This document shows, piece after piece, positions 24,344 to 34,136 of a stretch of 64,000 bases of DNA (its first letter is position 1; each line of letters starts with the position of its first letter). The notes under the pieces were generated by a model. It saw only the letters and a list, made by a program, of their open reading frames with translations, was not told where the DNA came from and ran no database searches. Made by a program: the position numbers and the translations under genes. Origin of the DNA: CAVZVZ01 sp963778895 (GTDB lineage: Bacteria > Actinomycetota > Acidimicrobiia > Acidimicrobiales > Acidimicrobilacustridaceae); NCBI GenBank assembly GCA_963778895.1, contig CAVZVZ010000007.1, positions 144,838-208,837 on the forward strand, written 5' to 3'.

Positions 24344-26759
24344 GTGACGTCGTGGAGCCGGCGGGTTTCGGCAGCGAGCCAGAAGCCACTCGGAACCCAG
24401 CGCCCCAACTACTCCAAGGCCGACGTCTTGAGGGACGCGGTTGCACTGGGTGTGCAAGCAGATGATCAGGCCGCGCTCCTGGCGTTGGCCAAGGTCGCCC
24501 ATGAGCGCCCCGGTTTCCGCACCACGATCTCGGTCCTGACCGGTGACGGTCGCTCGCTCGACTTCGAGGTGGTGAACACCGAGGACGGCCCGATCGCGCG
24601 CGAGATCGACGCCGACGGCATCCCGGCTCCCGCACCGGCCCGACCCGTGGCGGCCGAGCGGAGCCCGTCCGGCAACGGAGCCAACGGCGCGGTCGAGCAC
24701 GATGAGCCCGACGAGGTCGAGATCCTCCAGGTGCTCACGAACACGATGGTCGAGACCCCCGATCTCGTGGCCGTGTTCGCATCGGTCGGCCACGAGGCGC
24801 TGTGGGCCAACGACGCCTTCGTCACGCTGGTGCCCATACGCCAGGCCGACAAGGTCTGGTTGGTCGAGCTGCTCGACGAGTGGTCGAAGGGCCACTACGA
24901 GGTCAAGGTGCTGCCCGCGCTCGTGAAGTACGGGCGCTGGCGGGGTCGCTTGACCCTGCTGAGCGCCGACGGCGACTCGCTACCGGTGTCGGCCGTGATC
25001 GTGGCTCACCGCGACCAACGCGGCGACATCGCCGCCGTGTCGATGGTGGCGCGGGATCTCACCGAGCTCCGCCTGGCCGAGGAGCGGGCTTCGGCCACCG
25101 AAACCCGTTTCGCCGCGCTGGTCGAGCACGTGAGCGACATCATCGCGGTGCTCGACAGCGCAGGGGTGATCCAGTACGCCAGCCCGGCGACGGCACGCGT
25201 GCTCGGCTATCGCGAGGGCGCGCTGAATGGAAAGAACCTGCTCGCGCTGGTGCATCCGGCGGACAAGCCGGCCAGCCTGCTCGACCTGGCGCAACCCGAT
25301 GAGCAAGGCGTGGGCTCGCCGGTCGAACTTCGACTGAACGCGGCCGACGACTCGTGGCGCTATCTCGAGATCGTCGTCAGTGATCTCACCGACAACCCTG
25401 CGATCGGTGGGCTCGTACTCAACGGGCGCGACGTCACCGAGCGCGTCGAGACCGCGCACGCGTTGGCCGCCAAGGCCTACACGGATGCGTTCACGGGACT
25501 GCCGAACCGCATGCGCATGCAGGATCGACTGGGCCAGGCGCTGGCCGACCTGACCGACGACGCGACCGTGGCGGTGCTCCTGCTCGACCTCGATCACCTC
25601 AAGTCCGTCAACGACGGCTATGGGCGGCCGGTGGGCGACAAGGTGCTGAGCGAGATCGCGAATCGTCTACGCGACGCCGTGGATGATGACGCCACACCGG
25701 CCCGCCTTCGCAGCGACGAGTTCGCCGTCGTCGTGCGCGACACCGACACCGGCGAGGTCGTGCGATTGGCCAATCGACTCCGCGAAGCGCTCAGCGAGCC
25801 GGTCGAAGCCGACGGCCACAGCGTGACGATCACCGCCAGCATCGGGGTGGCGTTCGCCAAACCCGGCCAAGAGAGCGAGAGCCTGCTCGGCGAAGCCGAC
25901 CACGCGCTCATCCACGCCAAGGAGAACGGCGGCAACCGGGCCGAGATCTATGGCGCGGAGTTGGCCGAGCAGGCCACCCGACGCAAGGCGGTCGAGCAGC
26001 AACTGCGCCATGCCATCGACAACGACTCGATCATCGTCCACTACCAACCGATCGTCGACGTCGACACCGACATGGCGGTCGGCGCGGAGGCGCTCCTCCG
26101 CGTGCACGACGACGAGGGCGCGCTGTTGTCGCCGGCCGAGTTCATCGACGCCGCCGAATCGAGCGGTCTCATCACTCGTCTCGGTTCGATCGTCCTGCAG
26201 AGCACGTGTTCGCAGTTGGCGGCATGGAGCGCGGACGGCGGGCCCGCCAGCGTCGAACAGCTCTACGTCAACATCTCGCCGCGACAACTTGGCCGACCCG
26301 GAGCTGCCTCAGCACGTGCGCACGGCCCTGAATGCCGCCGGCTTACCACCGGAGCGCCTCTGCCTCGAGATCACCGAGAGCATCCTCATCGGCCACCAGG
26401 CCACCGTCGACGCCGCCGTCAGCTACCTGCGGGCGTTGGGCGTCAAGATCGGCCTCGACGAGTTCGGCACCGGTCAGTCGTCGCTCGGCTACCTGAAGCG
26501 CTTCCCGCTCGACTTCGTGAAGATCGATCGCCAACTGATCAGCGGTCTCGGCATCGACGAGCAGGACACGGCCATCGTTCGGGCCACCATCGAGCTCGCG
26601 CACAATCTCGGCCTGATCGTCGTGGCGGTGGGTGTCGAGAGCGACGAGCAGCTCGAGATGCTCCAGCTGCTCGAGTGCGACCGGGTGCAGGGCTATCTGT
26701 TCGCTCCGCCGGTGGGGCCGGACGAGTTCGCGAGCCGGGTGCAGGGCGGTTTCGGCTGA
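24344..26759 (+). CDS. PAS-PAS-GGDEF-EAL protein with degenerate catalytic motifs (one frame break)
   Basis: About 805 aa, cytoplasmic. Order: variable N-terminus, two PAS-like domains (about 115-240 and 245-370), GGDEF domain (about 375-535), EAL domain (about 550-800). The GGDEF signature reads RSDEF (456-460), so diguanylate cyclase activity is doubtful. EAL is present (Glu582-Ala-Leu), but the DDFGTG loop reads DEFGTG and the EGVE loop reads VGVE, losing a normally essential Glu. The frame break is a doubled T at about 26289. The GTG at 24344 follows GGAGGTG by about 8 nt. It is probably a c-di-GMP-binding sensor or weak phosphodiesterase. Confidence 0.85.
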
Positions 26760-26809
26760 GCCCAGCGGCGCTGCCCACTTGTCGCGACGGTCGCCCACGA
26801 TGAGTCACA

Positions 26810-27621
26810 ATGTCCGCCGTGTACCAGAACGTGATCGTCCCGTTCGACGGAACGCTCTCGGCGCGAGCGGCCCTCGCTCCTGCCGCTGATCTCGCCTGGC
26901 GCTGCGGCGGTCGGATCGTCATCGTCAACAACACCGAGGCGAGCGACACGGCGTCGCGCGATGCGCTCAAGTCACGAGCCATGTCGATGAGCGGGGCGGA
27001 CGTCGACTTCTGGGTCGATCTCGATCATTCGATCGGCCGGGCCGTCGTCGAGGCGGCGCGCTATCGCGACGATCCCGTGGTCTGCGTTCCGGTGCGCACG
27101 AAGATGAGCGGGATCGCGCCGCAAGCCGACGTTGACCGCGATGGCCGCTGAGGTGTTGGTCGATGCGCCGGCACCGGTGCTCGTCATCGGGCCCGAGGCC
27201 GACGTGAGCAGTGGTCTGGGCATGAGCGAGATCCTCGTTGCGCTCGACGGCTCGGCGGAGAGCGAACAGATCCTGCCGATCGCCGTCGATTGGGCCAAGA
27301 CGCTGAAGCTGCAGATCGTGCTGGCGGGCGTGGTGCGCGAGGGAGCGGGAGGACAGGAGACCCACACCTCCGAGACGAGCTACCTGCGCGGCCATCTCGC
27401 CAAGGTCGCCCGCGAGGTGCCGGACGCGTCGTTCGTGCTCATCGAGGCCATCGATCCGGCGACGGGACTGTGCTCGCACCTGGCCGAGCGACCGCAGGCC
27501 ATCGGGGCCATGAGCACCCACGGTCGCTCGGGTGTGAACAGCAAGCCGCTCGGCCGGGTTTCTCAGGCAGTGATGTTGCGTTCGCCGCGACCCGATCCTC
27601 TTCTTGCGCCCTCGAGACTGA
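26810..27621 (+). CDS. tandem universal stress protein (two frame breaks)
   Basis: Two UspA domains in one chain of about 270 aa. The first begins VIVPFDGTLSARAAL; the second begins ILVALDGSAESEQIL (about residue 140) and ends with an ATP-binding-type STHGRSG segment and the SQAVMLRSPRP strand. Frame must be corrected at a CC pair (27119-27120) and a CCC run (about 27587), after which the stop is the TGA at 27619-27621. Cytoplasmic stress or dormancy regulator by family. Confidence 0.82.
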
Positions 27622-27642
27622 CGTCGTCGATCGCGAGCATCG

Positions 27643-28738
27643 ATGACGCGCCGGATCGCACTCCTCGTCATTGCGCTCGTGGTGATGCCCGCGGCCCTGG
27701 CCCTCGCCGCGACTCCGCCGCCGGTCACCGGGCCGCCGCTGCCCGATGGGTCGGTGTTCGACCCGACGCGCATCCCGACCGTGCCCGACGCCGAGGCGGC
27801 CTTGGATGCGGCGAACGCCGCGCACGATGACGCCGTTGCCCGCGTTGCGCAGGCCGAGGACGACCAGTCGAGCGTTCGCGCCCAGATAGAGGCGCTCGGT
27901 GGCTCGGACCGTGAGCTGACCGACAGAATCCAGTCGACGCGCGCGCACATGCGCAGTGTTGGCCGTGCAGACCTACATCGCCGGTGGTCCGATCTCGACG
28001 CTCGACTACTTGCTCGACGCCGACGACGCCGGTGACCTCACATGGCGGCGCTACATGCTCCACACGTCGTTCGCGAACACGATCGATGCCGCGCACGACT
28101 ACGACGCTTCGAAGGCCGATGTGAGTGACGAACTCGTCGCGTTGGCCGCTGCCGCCGATCGGCTCGACGACGAGCTCGAGACGGCCCGGGGTGAGGTGTC
28201 GGCCGCCGACGCCGCCATCGCCGACTGCGGAGCTCGCGTTGTTCGCGGCGCGCCACGAAGCGGACCACCGGGCGGGACGCATCGTCGTGCGCTCGGGCGA
28301 CGACGGTGCACCGGTGCCCGAGGTCTCACAGAATGCGGCCGGACCGGCCTGGGAGCAGCTGCGGTTCTGCGAGTCGGGCGGCAACTACGCCATCGCCGAC
28401 TCGAGCGGGATGTTCCGCGGGGCGTACCAGTTCGCCATCTCGACCTGGTACGGCATGGGCGGTGTCGGTGATCCGGCCGACGCACCACCGTCGGAGCAGG
28501 ACTACCGGGCCCAGATCCTCTACGACGCGCTCGGTGCCAAACCCTGGCCCGTGTGCGGCCGCTTCTTGATCGAAGACCCGCCTCCACGTGCGGACGCCTT
28601 GCCCGGCCTGGTCGACAACCTGCCGCCCGACCAACCCCTGACTGGTCCCGGCGTCACCACCCTTCGACGTCGACCACCTCGACCAGCACGACCACCTCGA
28701 CCTCCACCACCACGACGACCGAGCCCGAGACCGGCTGA
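27643..28738 (+). CDS. secreted Rpf-like lysozyme-fold protein with coiled coil (three frame breaks)
   Basis: A signal peptide (residues about 5-22) precedes a coiled-coil stalk (about 45-190) like those of peptidoglycan hydrolases, then a resuscitation-promoting-factor/transglycosylase-like domain. The latter has FCESGGNYAIADSSG with the catalytic Glu in CESGG, the AYQFAISTWYG core, and a C-terminal Cys near WPVCGRF. The tail is a Ser/Thr repeat. Frame breaks lie at about 27955, 28228 and a TT pair at 28663-28664. By family it cleaves peptidoglycan glycan strands during growth or exit from dormancy. Domain call firm, boundaries approximate. Confidence 0.75.
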
Positions 28739-28765
28739 TCGCCGTGAACGGCGCCCGTGCAGGCC

Positions 28766-29573
28766 TCAGGGTGTGAAGGGCATGGCTTCGAGCACGCGCC
28801 GTCCGAGCTCCTCGTCGCCGTCGATTTGAACATCGGCCATCGAATTCGGATCGTCAGCCGACTGACGACCGCCGCAGAGAGCGACGAACGTCTCGAAGGG
28901 CAGCGTCAGTCGTACGGTCGGCTCGCTCGGTACTTCGTCGATCACCTTGGCGCGACCGTCGACGGCGACGGTGATGCAGTCCCGAGGTCCGCCATCGAGC
29001 TCGAACACCACGGTTGATCCGTCGGGTGCACCGGCCTTCTTGCCGACGACGAAACCCAACGCGCCGTCGAAGCGTTCCAAGGACATGGTCACGACCGGAC
29101 CGTCGAGGTGCCCGTGTCGATCGAGGGCGCGACGGATGTCCTGCTCGTGCATCCAGCTGTCGAACACGCGGACTTTGAGGAAGTCGCGGTAGGACATCTC
29201 GCCGAGCGGCCACATGCCGACCTCGTCGAGCACCTCGACGCTGGTCGCCCGCAACTCGGCGATCCGTCGGGCGATCTGTTCGTCGAACTCGGCTCGCACC
29301 TGCGGCCGGTGTCCACGACCGACGCTCCTCGACCCACACCTCGACGATCTCGCCGAACGGGTTCTTGATGTGGTCGAGGTGGTCGATCGCTACGACGGGA
29401 GCGGGATCACCCATCATCGATCGCTCGGTGCCGGTGATGTGGCTGATGCAGTCCTTGACCGTCCAGCCCGGCAGCTCGGTGGGTGTGTCCCATTCGGACT
29501 CGTCCAGCTCGTCGAGCAACGCGCCGAGGACGGACCACTCCTGCGCCAGTTGTTCGATGACGGCGTCGCTCAT
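28766..29573 (-). CDS. maleylpyruvate-isomerase/DinB-like mycothiol-dependent family protein (one frame break)
   Basis: About 269 aa. The N-terminal four-helix bundle has W-x-TPTELPGWTVKDCISHITGTE with the metal-type His, and WMHEQDIRRAL supplies the second His motif. The C-terminal SCP2-like beta-alpha region runs from ERFDGAL to the end. This matches the actinobacterial TIGR03083 family. A frame break at about 29315 separates the two parts. It follows the crotonase gene by 1 bp and is probably co-transcribed. Specific reaction unknown. Confidence 0.82.
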
Positions 29574-29574
29574 G

Positions 29575-30294
29575 TCAGCCGGCCGACACGGTGAACTGCT
29601 CGACGTCGGACGCCAGGCCGGCCTTCATGCGCGCCGCGGCGGCGGAGCGTCGGTTCGTGCGCGTGGTGACGAACGGTCCGGCGTGCAGCCCCGCGGCCAG
29701 CGCTTCGGCGCGGGCCTTGGCCTCACCGATGACCTCATCCGGGTCGATGGCCACATCGAGGAAGCCGGCGTCGACGGCGCCCGCCGGGTCGTAGATCGTG
29801 GCCAGGTTGATGGCGGCGTCGAGGTGGCGGCGGGACAACCGGTCGTCGGCCAGCTCGGTCGCGAAGCGGGGCACCGGCATGCCGATGCCGACCTCGTTCA
29901 TCCCGATCTTGAAGTTGCCCTCCGCGCCGATCCGCAGATCGGTGGCCATCAGCAGGATGGCCCCCATGGCCAGCGCGTGGCCGGTGACGGCGAGCACGAC
30001 CGGCGCGGGGAACAGGAAAAGGCGCAACGCGAGCTCGGCGCCGACGCGCAGCAGGTCGCGTGCCGAGTCGACGCTCGCCTGCATGGTCGGCAGATCGAAG
30101 CCGGCACAGAAACGACCGGGACGACCGGCGATCACGACGGCCCGAGCACCGTCTCGTTCGGCGCGGTCGAGGGCGGCGTTGATCTGGTTCGCCATCTCGT
30201 GGCTGATCGCATTGGCCTTGCCGTCGTCGAGTTGCAGTACGGCCACCGCCCCGTCGAGCTCGTACTGCACCAGTTCGGATTGCCCATCGGTCAT
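29575..30294 (-). CDS. enoyl-CoA hydratase/isomerase (crotonase) family protein
   Basis: 239 aa. Crotonase core: LDDGKANAISHEM (about 22), the oxyanion-hole strand RFCAGFDL (about 62) and GHALAMGAILLMATDLRIG (about 105). The usual catalytic Glu pair of true hydratases is not evident: the GNFKIGMNEVGIGM block keeps one Glu only, so isomerase or hydrolase activity is possible. Start ATG 30294 is supported by a TAGCGT -10 hexamer 7 nt upstream. Unbroken. Confidence 0.85.
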   Translation of the reverse strand: MTDGQSELVQYELDGAVAVLQLDDGKANAISHEMANQINAALDRAERDGARAVVIAGRPGRFCAGFDLPTMQASVDSARDLLRVGAELALRLFLFPAPVVLAVTGHALAMGAILLMATDLRIGAEGNFKIGMNEVGIGMPVPRFATELADDRLSRRHLDAAINLATIYDPAGAVDAGFLDVAIDPDEVIGEAKARAEALAAGLHAGPFVTTRTNRRSAAAARMKAGLASDVEQFTVSAG

Positions 30295-30301
30295 GGGCGA
30301 A

Positions 30302-30307
30302 ACGCTA
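30302..30307 (-). promoter_or_regulatory. -10 hexamer, leaderless promoter of the crotonase operon
   Basis: On the minus strand TAGCGT ends 7 nt before the ATG at 30294, with no ribosome-binding site. Confidence 0.5.
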
Positions 30308-30389
30308 GTGGTCGCGGGAACCAGGGCCGCCATCGGTGCGTCGAACCTGTCAACGGCCACGTGGGTGGCCGGGCCGAGGGGAGGCCCGC

Positions 30390-31296
30390 ATGAGGTTCGT
30401 TCGTTGGTTGCTCGCGATCGGCTCGGTGGTGATCGTGCTGGGGCTGGCCGTGGCTTGCTCCTCGGGGAAGCAGAAGTCGGACTCGGCGTCTGCTCCGGCA
30501 ATCGCCTCCGGGGTGGCATCACCCGTCCCGGCGCCGCCCGCCTCGACCGCAGCCGACAGCAGCGACCAGGCCGGGTCGCTCGCGGTCGACACCGCCGGGC
30601 TGTCGCCGGCCGCCGTCGGTCGCCAGGTGGTCTCCACCGCCACGGTGACGGTGCGGGCCGACGACATCGCGGCGGCGAAGCAACAGGCCGCCATGGCGGC
30701 CGAGGCCGCGGGCGGCTTCGTCTACGCCGAACAAGGTCAGTACGGCGACCATCCATCGGTCACCGTGACGCTCAAGGTTCCGCCGGACCATTTCGATGCC
30801 GTGCTCGCGAGCATCTCGAAGCTCGGTGACGTCGACTCGCAGCAGATCACGACGGACGACGTGACCGATCAGGCGATCGATCTCGACAGCCGCATCGCGA
30901 CTGCTCAGGTGAGCGTCGACCGCTTGCGGGGCTTTCTCGACAAGGCGACCACCGTCACCGACGTCGCCAGCCTCGAGAGCGAGCTGCTTCGCCGTGAAAC
31001 CGATCTCGAGAAGCTGCGCGCCCAGAAGCGAGCGCTCGACTCGCGGGTGGACCTCGCCACCATCGTGCTGACCGTCTCACCGCCTCAAGCCGCGCCGGTT
31101 CCGGTCGGAGACCTCCTCGCATCTTCCCGGCTTCCTCGATGGCCTGGCCGCCGGATGGCGCGCCTTCGTCAACACGTTGACCGTCGTGCTCGTGGTGCTC
31201 GGCGCGCTGCTGCCCTTCGTCCCGGTCGCGGCGGCCGTGCTCGCAGGTGCCTGGTGGTGGCGCCGACGCGCCCGACCGGCGCAGGGCACCGCGTGA
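30390..31296 (+). CDS. DUF4349 lipoprotein (one frame break)
   Basis: About 302 aa. The signal sequence ends with a lipobox (LAVAC, about residue 23). A Ser/Ala-rich linker leads to DUF4349: TATVTVRADDI, GGFVYAEQ, TVTLKVPPDHF and the DQAIDLDSRIATAQ coiled coil (about 165-230). After correcting an extra G (31107-31108), the tail reads HLPGFLDGLAAGWRAF and contains a C-terminal membrane helix with a basic end. Both ends are therefore membrane-bound, the usual DUF4349 layout. Possible role in envelope stress or transport; unproven. Good GAGG ribosome site upstream. Confidence 0.82.
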
Positions 31297-31298
31297 GG

Positions 31299-32147
31299 TC
31301 AGATCAGGCGTGACTTCTTCTTCGGCGCGAACGCCCCGTCGAGCTGTTCCTGCGAGAAGTACTCAGACGTGGGCTCGCCCGCGGCGTACATGTAGAGCGC
31401 GGTGCGGAAGATTCCATTGAGCGCACTGAGCACGACCGACACAACCGCGACCCAGATTGCCGCGAGTCCGATGCCGGCAACCGGGATGGCCACACCCACG
31501 AGAAGAGCGATGACGACGGCCGGGATCATCAGCACGAGCCCGAGAATGCCGAAGCCCGCTTGCGCCACGAGGTTCTCGCCCCATGTGCGCTTGAACAGAC
31601 CGGCCGATCGCTTGAGCGAGTCGACGGCGCCGGTTCCTTCGACCACGACGACGGGTACGGCCAACCACGTGACGATCTCCCACGCCATGCCGACGAGGTT
31701 GACGACGATCTGACCTAGGAACCCGGCGCGGCTGCGGATCGCTTGCAGGATCAGCCCGACGGTTCCGGTGAGCAACGACCACATGAGGATCGGCCCCAAC
31801 CGCGACGAAGCTTGCGCGAACGCGGAACCCAGCGTGGGATTGCCACCGGTCAGGCGCTGGTGCGCACCCGACACGAGCACGGCGGCGAAGTACGTGACGA
31901 CGAACGTGATGACGAGATAGCCGACGGCGCCGACGACGTAGGTCAACGGGGTGGCCTGAACGGTCGTGCTGTTACCGGGTTGGGTCACCTTCTCGGTGAG
32001 GCTGAAGTACGCCGCGCCACCGAAGAGCGCCATGACCGCAAGGGTCGCGAGAACCGACAGGACCGGGATGAGCGCGAGCTCCTTGTCGGTACGCAACACG
32101 GCCCACGACGACTTGGCCAACGCGATGCTGTTCGAGATCCGCCGCAT
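31299..32147 (-). CDS. DUF6159-type polytopic membrane protein
   Basis: 282 aa with about six membrane helices in pairs (about 25-50, 65-100, 130-160 and 190-240) and a charged C-terminus (FAPKKKSRLI). It resembles the DUF6159 / glycerophosphoryl-diester-like membrane families. The ATG at 32147 is preferred over 32159: a TAGTGT -10 hexamer ends 8 nt before it and overlaps the upstream codon. Function unknown; the protein faces no obvious partner. Confidence 0.7.
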   Translation of the reverse strand: MRRISNSIALAKSSWAVLRTDKELALIPVLSVLATLAVMALFGGAAYFSLTEKVTQPGNSTTVQATPLTYVVGAVGYLVITFVVTYFAAVLVSGAHQRLTGGNPTLGSAFAQASSRLGPILMWSLLTGTVGLILQAIRSRAGFLGQIVVNLVGMAWEIVTWLAVPVVVVEGTGAVDSLKRSAGLFKRTWGENLVAQAGFGILGLVLMIPAVVIALLVGVAIPVAGIGLAAIWVAVVSVVLSALNGIFRTALYMYAAGEPTSEYFSQEQLDGAFAPKKKSRLI

Positions 32148-32155
32148 GACCGAAA

Positions 32156-32161
32156 ACACTA
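32156..32161 (-). promoter_or_regulatory. -10 hexamer, leaderless promoter of the DUF6159 gene
   Basis: TAGTGT (minus strand) ends 8 nt before the ATG at 32147. Confidence 0.45.
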
Positions 32162-32219
32162 CCGGGCCGAAGTGTGGCAGAACAGTTACGGAACGTGAGA
32201 TTGGGTCGATCGCCCCAGG

Positions 32220-33407
32220 TCAGACACCCAGCCTGGCGAGCGCCCCATCCACTCGTTGCCAGGCGTCGTCGACGAATTCACGCTGGTCGCGCGGGGCGTC
32301 GGCCACCTCGTCGGCGTCGTCCCACAGCGCGGCCTCGATCGGTGCGAGCACGGCTCGGATCTCGACGAGCGCATCGCCGTCTCGCTCCACCCGTTCGCGC
32401 AGCACGGTGAACCGTTGCCAGGTGGACTCGCTCGCGAGCGCAGTCGGTACGGCCGCGGTCGGGAAGACCGGCACGAACACGCTGACGCACGGGCTGCCGG
32501 CCGCGACCCACGCCCGAAGGGGCCGTTCCGGATCCTCGGGGAGCTCGCAGATCATCGACGCCGCCGTCGCCTGGTACTCGCGCAAATGCATGCAGACGCT
32601 GAACCCCTCGGCTGACGAACCGATCTTCGGCGGCGGCAGTTCGCTCACGTCGGTGGGGTCGGCATCGGGCCGGCCCCACGGCCGGGTGCCGTGGTGGCGC
32701 ATGAGGGCCGCCAGATCGGCGGGGTCGTCGATGCGCTGCTCACCCGTCACCGCCGGCCGCGTGCACGCCAGGCGGATGTCGGCCAGTGCCGCCCACCCTT
32801 CGGGGTCGCGCCACTCGTCGAAAGCGCGACCCGTGGCCACGTCGGCCGACGCGCGCGTCCAGCCGTCGTCCAGGCCGATGCGGTTGGAGATGGCGGCACC
32901 GTCGACGACGGGCTTGGCCGCCCAGCTCCGGCCGCTCGTCTCGAGCACCCATGCCGACCGAGGGTCGGCGACGAGGAACGACGAGAAGTAGGGCTCGCCA
33001 TTGGTCGCGTCGGCGATACCGCCCTGTCCGTGCTCGGCGAGCAGGTCGGTCATCACATCGATCGCGGCGTCGGCGGTGCGGGCTCGTTCGAGGCCGAGCC
33101 GTACGAGGTCCATGCCGATCAGCGCGGGCGAGGCCGCAGCAGCATCGTCGACGGTGAAGACCCGTTCGTTGCCAATGGCGACGCGCTGCTCGTTCACCCC
33201 GTGTTCGAACCCCCACAGCCAGGTGGGACGCGAGCCGAGCGTGGCCAGCGAGTCGTGGCCGTCGATCGAGAGGTACTGCGTGCGCAGGGCCGCGGTACCG
33301 GTGCGGGCGGCGTGCGGCTCCAGGACCTGTACCTCACCGATGGGTCGATCCGAGTTCTTGGCGAACAGCGTCCGTCCGGCATGGCGGACGCAAACGGTGT
33401 CGCACAT
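32220..33407 (-). CDS. C69/secernin-family Ntn peptidase
   Basis: 395 aa. Begins MCDTVCV, so Cys2 becomes the N-terminal nucleophile after Met removal, followed by LFAKNSDRPIGEVQ, the family signature. Also ISNRIGLDDGW (about 185) and the conserved HLREYQATAASM C-terminal block. Secernin-type C69 enzymes are dipeptidases or related amidohydrolases. Cytoplasmic, with no signal peptide. It is the third gene after the ABC permease and ATPase, 6 bp from the ATPase stop. Unbroken. Confidence 0.85.
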   Translation of the reverse strand: MCDTVCVRHAGRTLFAKNSDRPIGEVQVLEPHAARTGTAALRTQYLSIDGHDSLATLGSRPTWLWGFEHGVNEQRVAIGNERVFTVDDAAAASPALIGMDLVRLGLERARTADAAIDVMTDLLAEHGQGGIADATNGEPYFSSFLVADPRSAWVLETSGRSWAAKPVVDGAAISNRIGLDDGWTRASADVATGRAFDEWRDPEGWAALADIRLACTRPAVTGEQRIDDPADLAALMRHHGTRPWGRPDADPTDVSELPPPKIGSSAEGFSVCMHLREYQATAASMICELPEDPERPLRAWVAAGSPCVSVFVPVFPTAAVPTALASESTWQRFTVLRERVERDGDALVEIRAVLAPIEAALWDDADEVADAPRDQREFVDDAWQRVDGALARLGV

Positions 33408-33413
33408 GTCGCG

Positions 33414-34136
33414 TCAGCCCGAGACGAGCGAGCGAATCTTCTCGGGAGTGGCGGGGCCGTCGTACACCAGCTCGCCGTCGCGGAGCCCGATGCACCGACT
33501 GGCCTTCGGAGTCAGGTCCATCTGGTGGGTCGAGCACACAACCGCGGCACCTTGCTCGGCTATGTCGGCGAGCACGTCGACCAACGTCTCCTGACCGGGC
33601 GAATCCAAGCCGACGAAGGGTTCGTCGATGAGGAGAAGGCTGAACGGACGGATCAAGCCGAGGATCACGCCGGTCTTCTGCTTCAGGCCGCGGCTGAAAC
33701 GCGACGGCAGGTCGTCGGCTCGATCGGTGAGGTTGAACATCTCGAGCAGATCGTCGCCGTACTCCTCCCAGTCCTGGGTGCCGTGGAGGCGCGCGATGTA
33801 CTCGATGTGCTCGTTCACGTCGAGGTCGTCGTAGAGCACGGGCGCGTCGGGCAGGTACGACGTCGCGGCCCGGGCCTCGATGGTGCCGACGGGGCTGCCG
33901 AGCACATAGGCGTGGCCTTCGTTGGCCTCGAGCAGACCGGCGCAGAGCCCGAGGAACGTCGACTTCCCCGCGCCGTTCGGACCGACGAGCATGATGAGCT
34001 CACCGGGCTTCACGACCAGGTCGAGGGGCCGCAGCCCCATGCCGTCGCCGTAGTCCTTCTCGATGCCGTTGGCTTCGAGAGCGGCGGTGGGGTGCTTCGC
34101 CGGCGGGGGCGGAGGGGTGGGCATGGCGAAGGTCAC
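33414..34136 (-). CDS. ABC transporter ATP-binding protein
   Basis: 240 aa. Walker A GPNGAGKST (about residue 52), Q-loop region, signature FSRGLKQK in place of LSGGQ, Walker B LLLIDEP and H-loop THQM. CcmA/YadG-like single ATPase of exporter type. The GTG at 34136 overlaps the permease stop by 4 bp (GTGA), so the pair is translated together. Export substrate unknown. Confidence 0.93.
   Translation of the reverse strand: MTFAMPTPPPPPAKHPTAALEANGIEKDYGDGMGLRPLDLVVKPGELIMLVGPNGAGKSTFLGLCAGLLEANEGHAYVLGSPVGTIEARAATSYLPDAPVLYDDLDVNEHIEYIARLHGTQDWEEYGDDLLEMFNLTDRADDLPSRFSRGLKQKTGVILGLIRPFSLLLIDEPFVGLDSPGQETLVDVLADIAEQGAAVVCSTHQMDLTPKASRCIGLRDGELVYDGPATPEKIRSLVSG

Noticed and set aside
25709..25723. 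Active diguanylate cyclase
   Set aside because: The signature reads RSDEF instead of GGDEF/GGEEF, so activity was not claimed.
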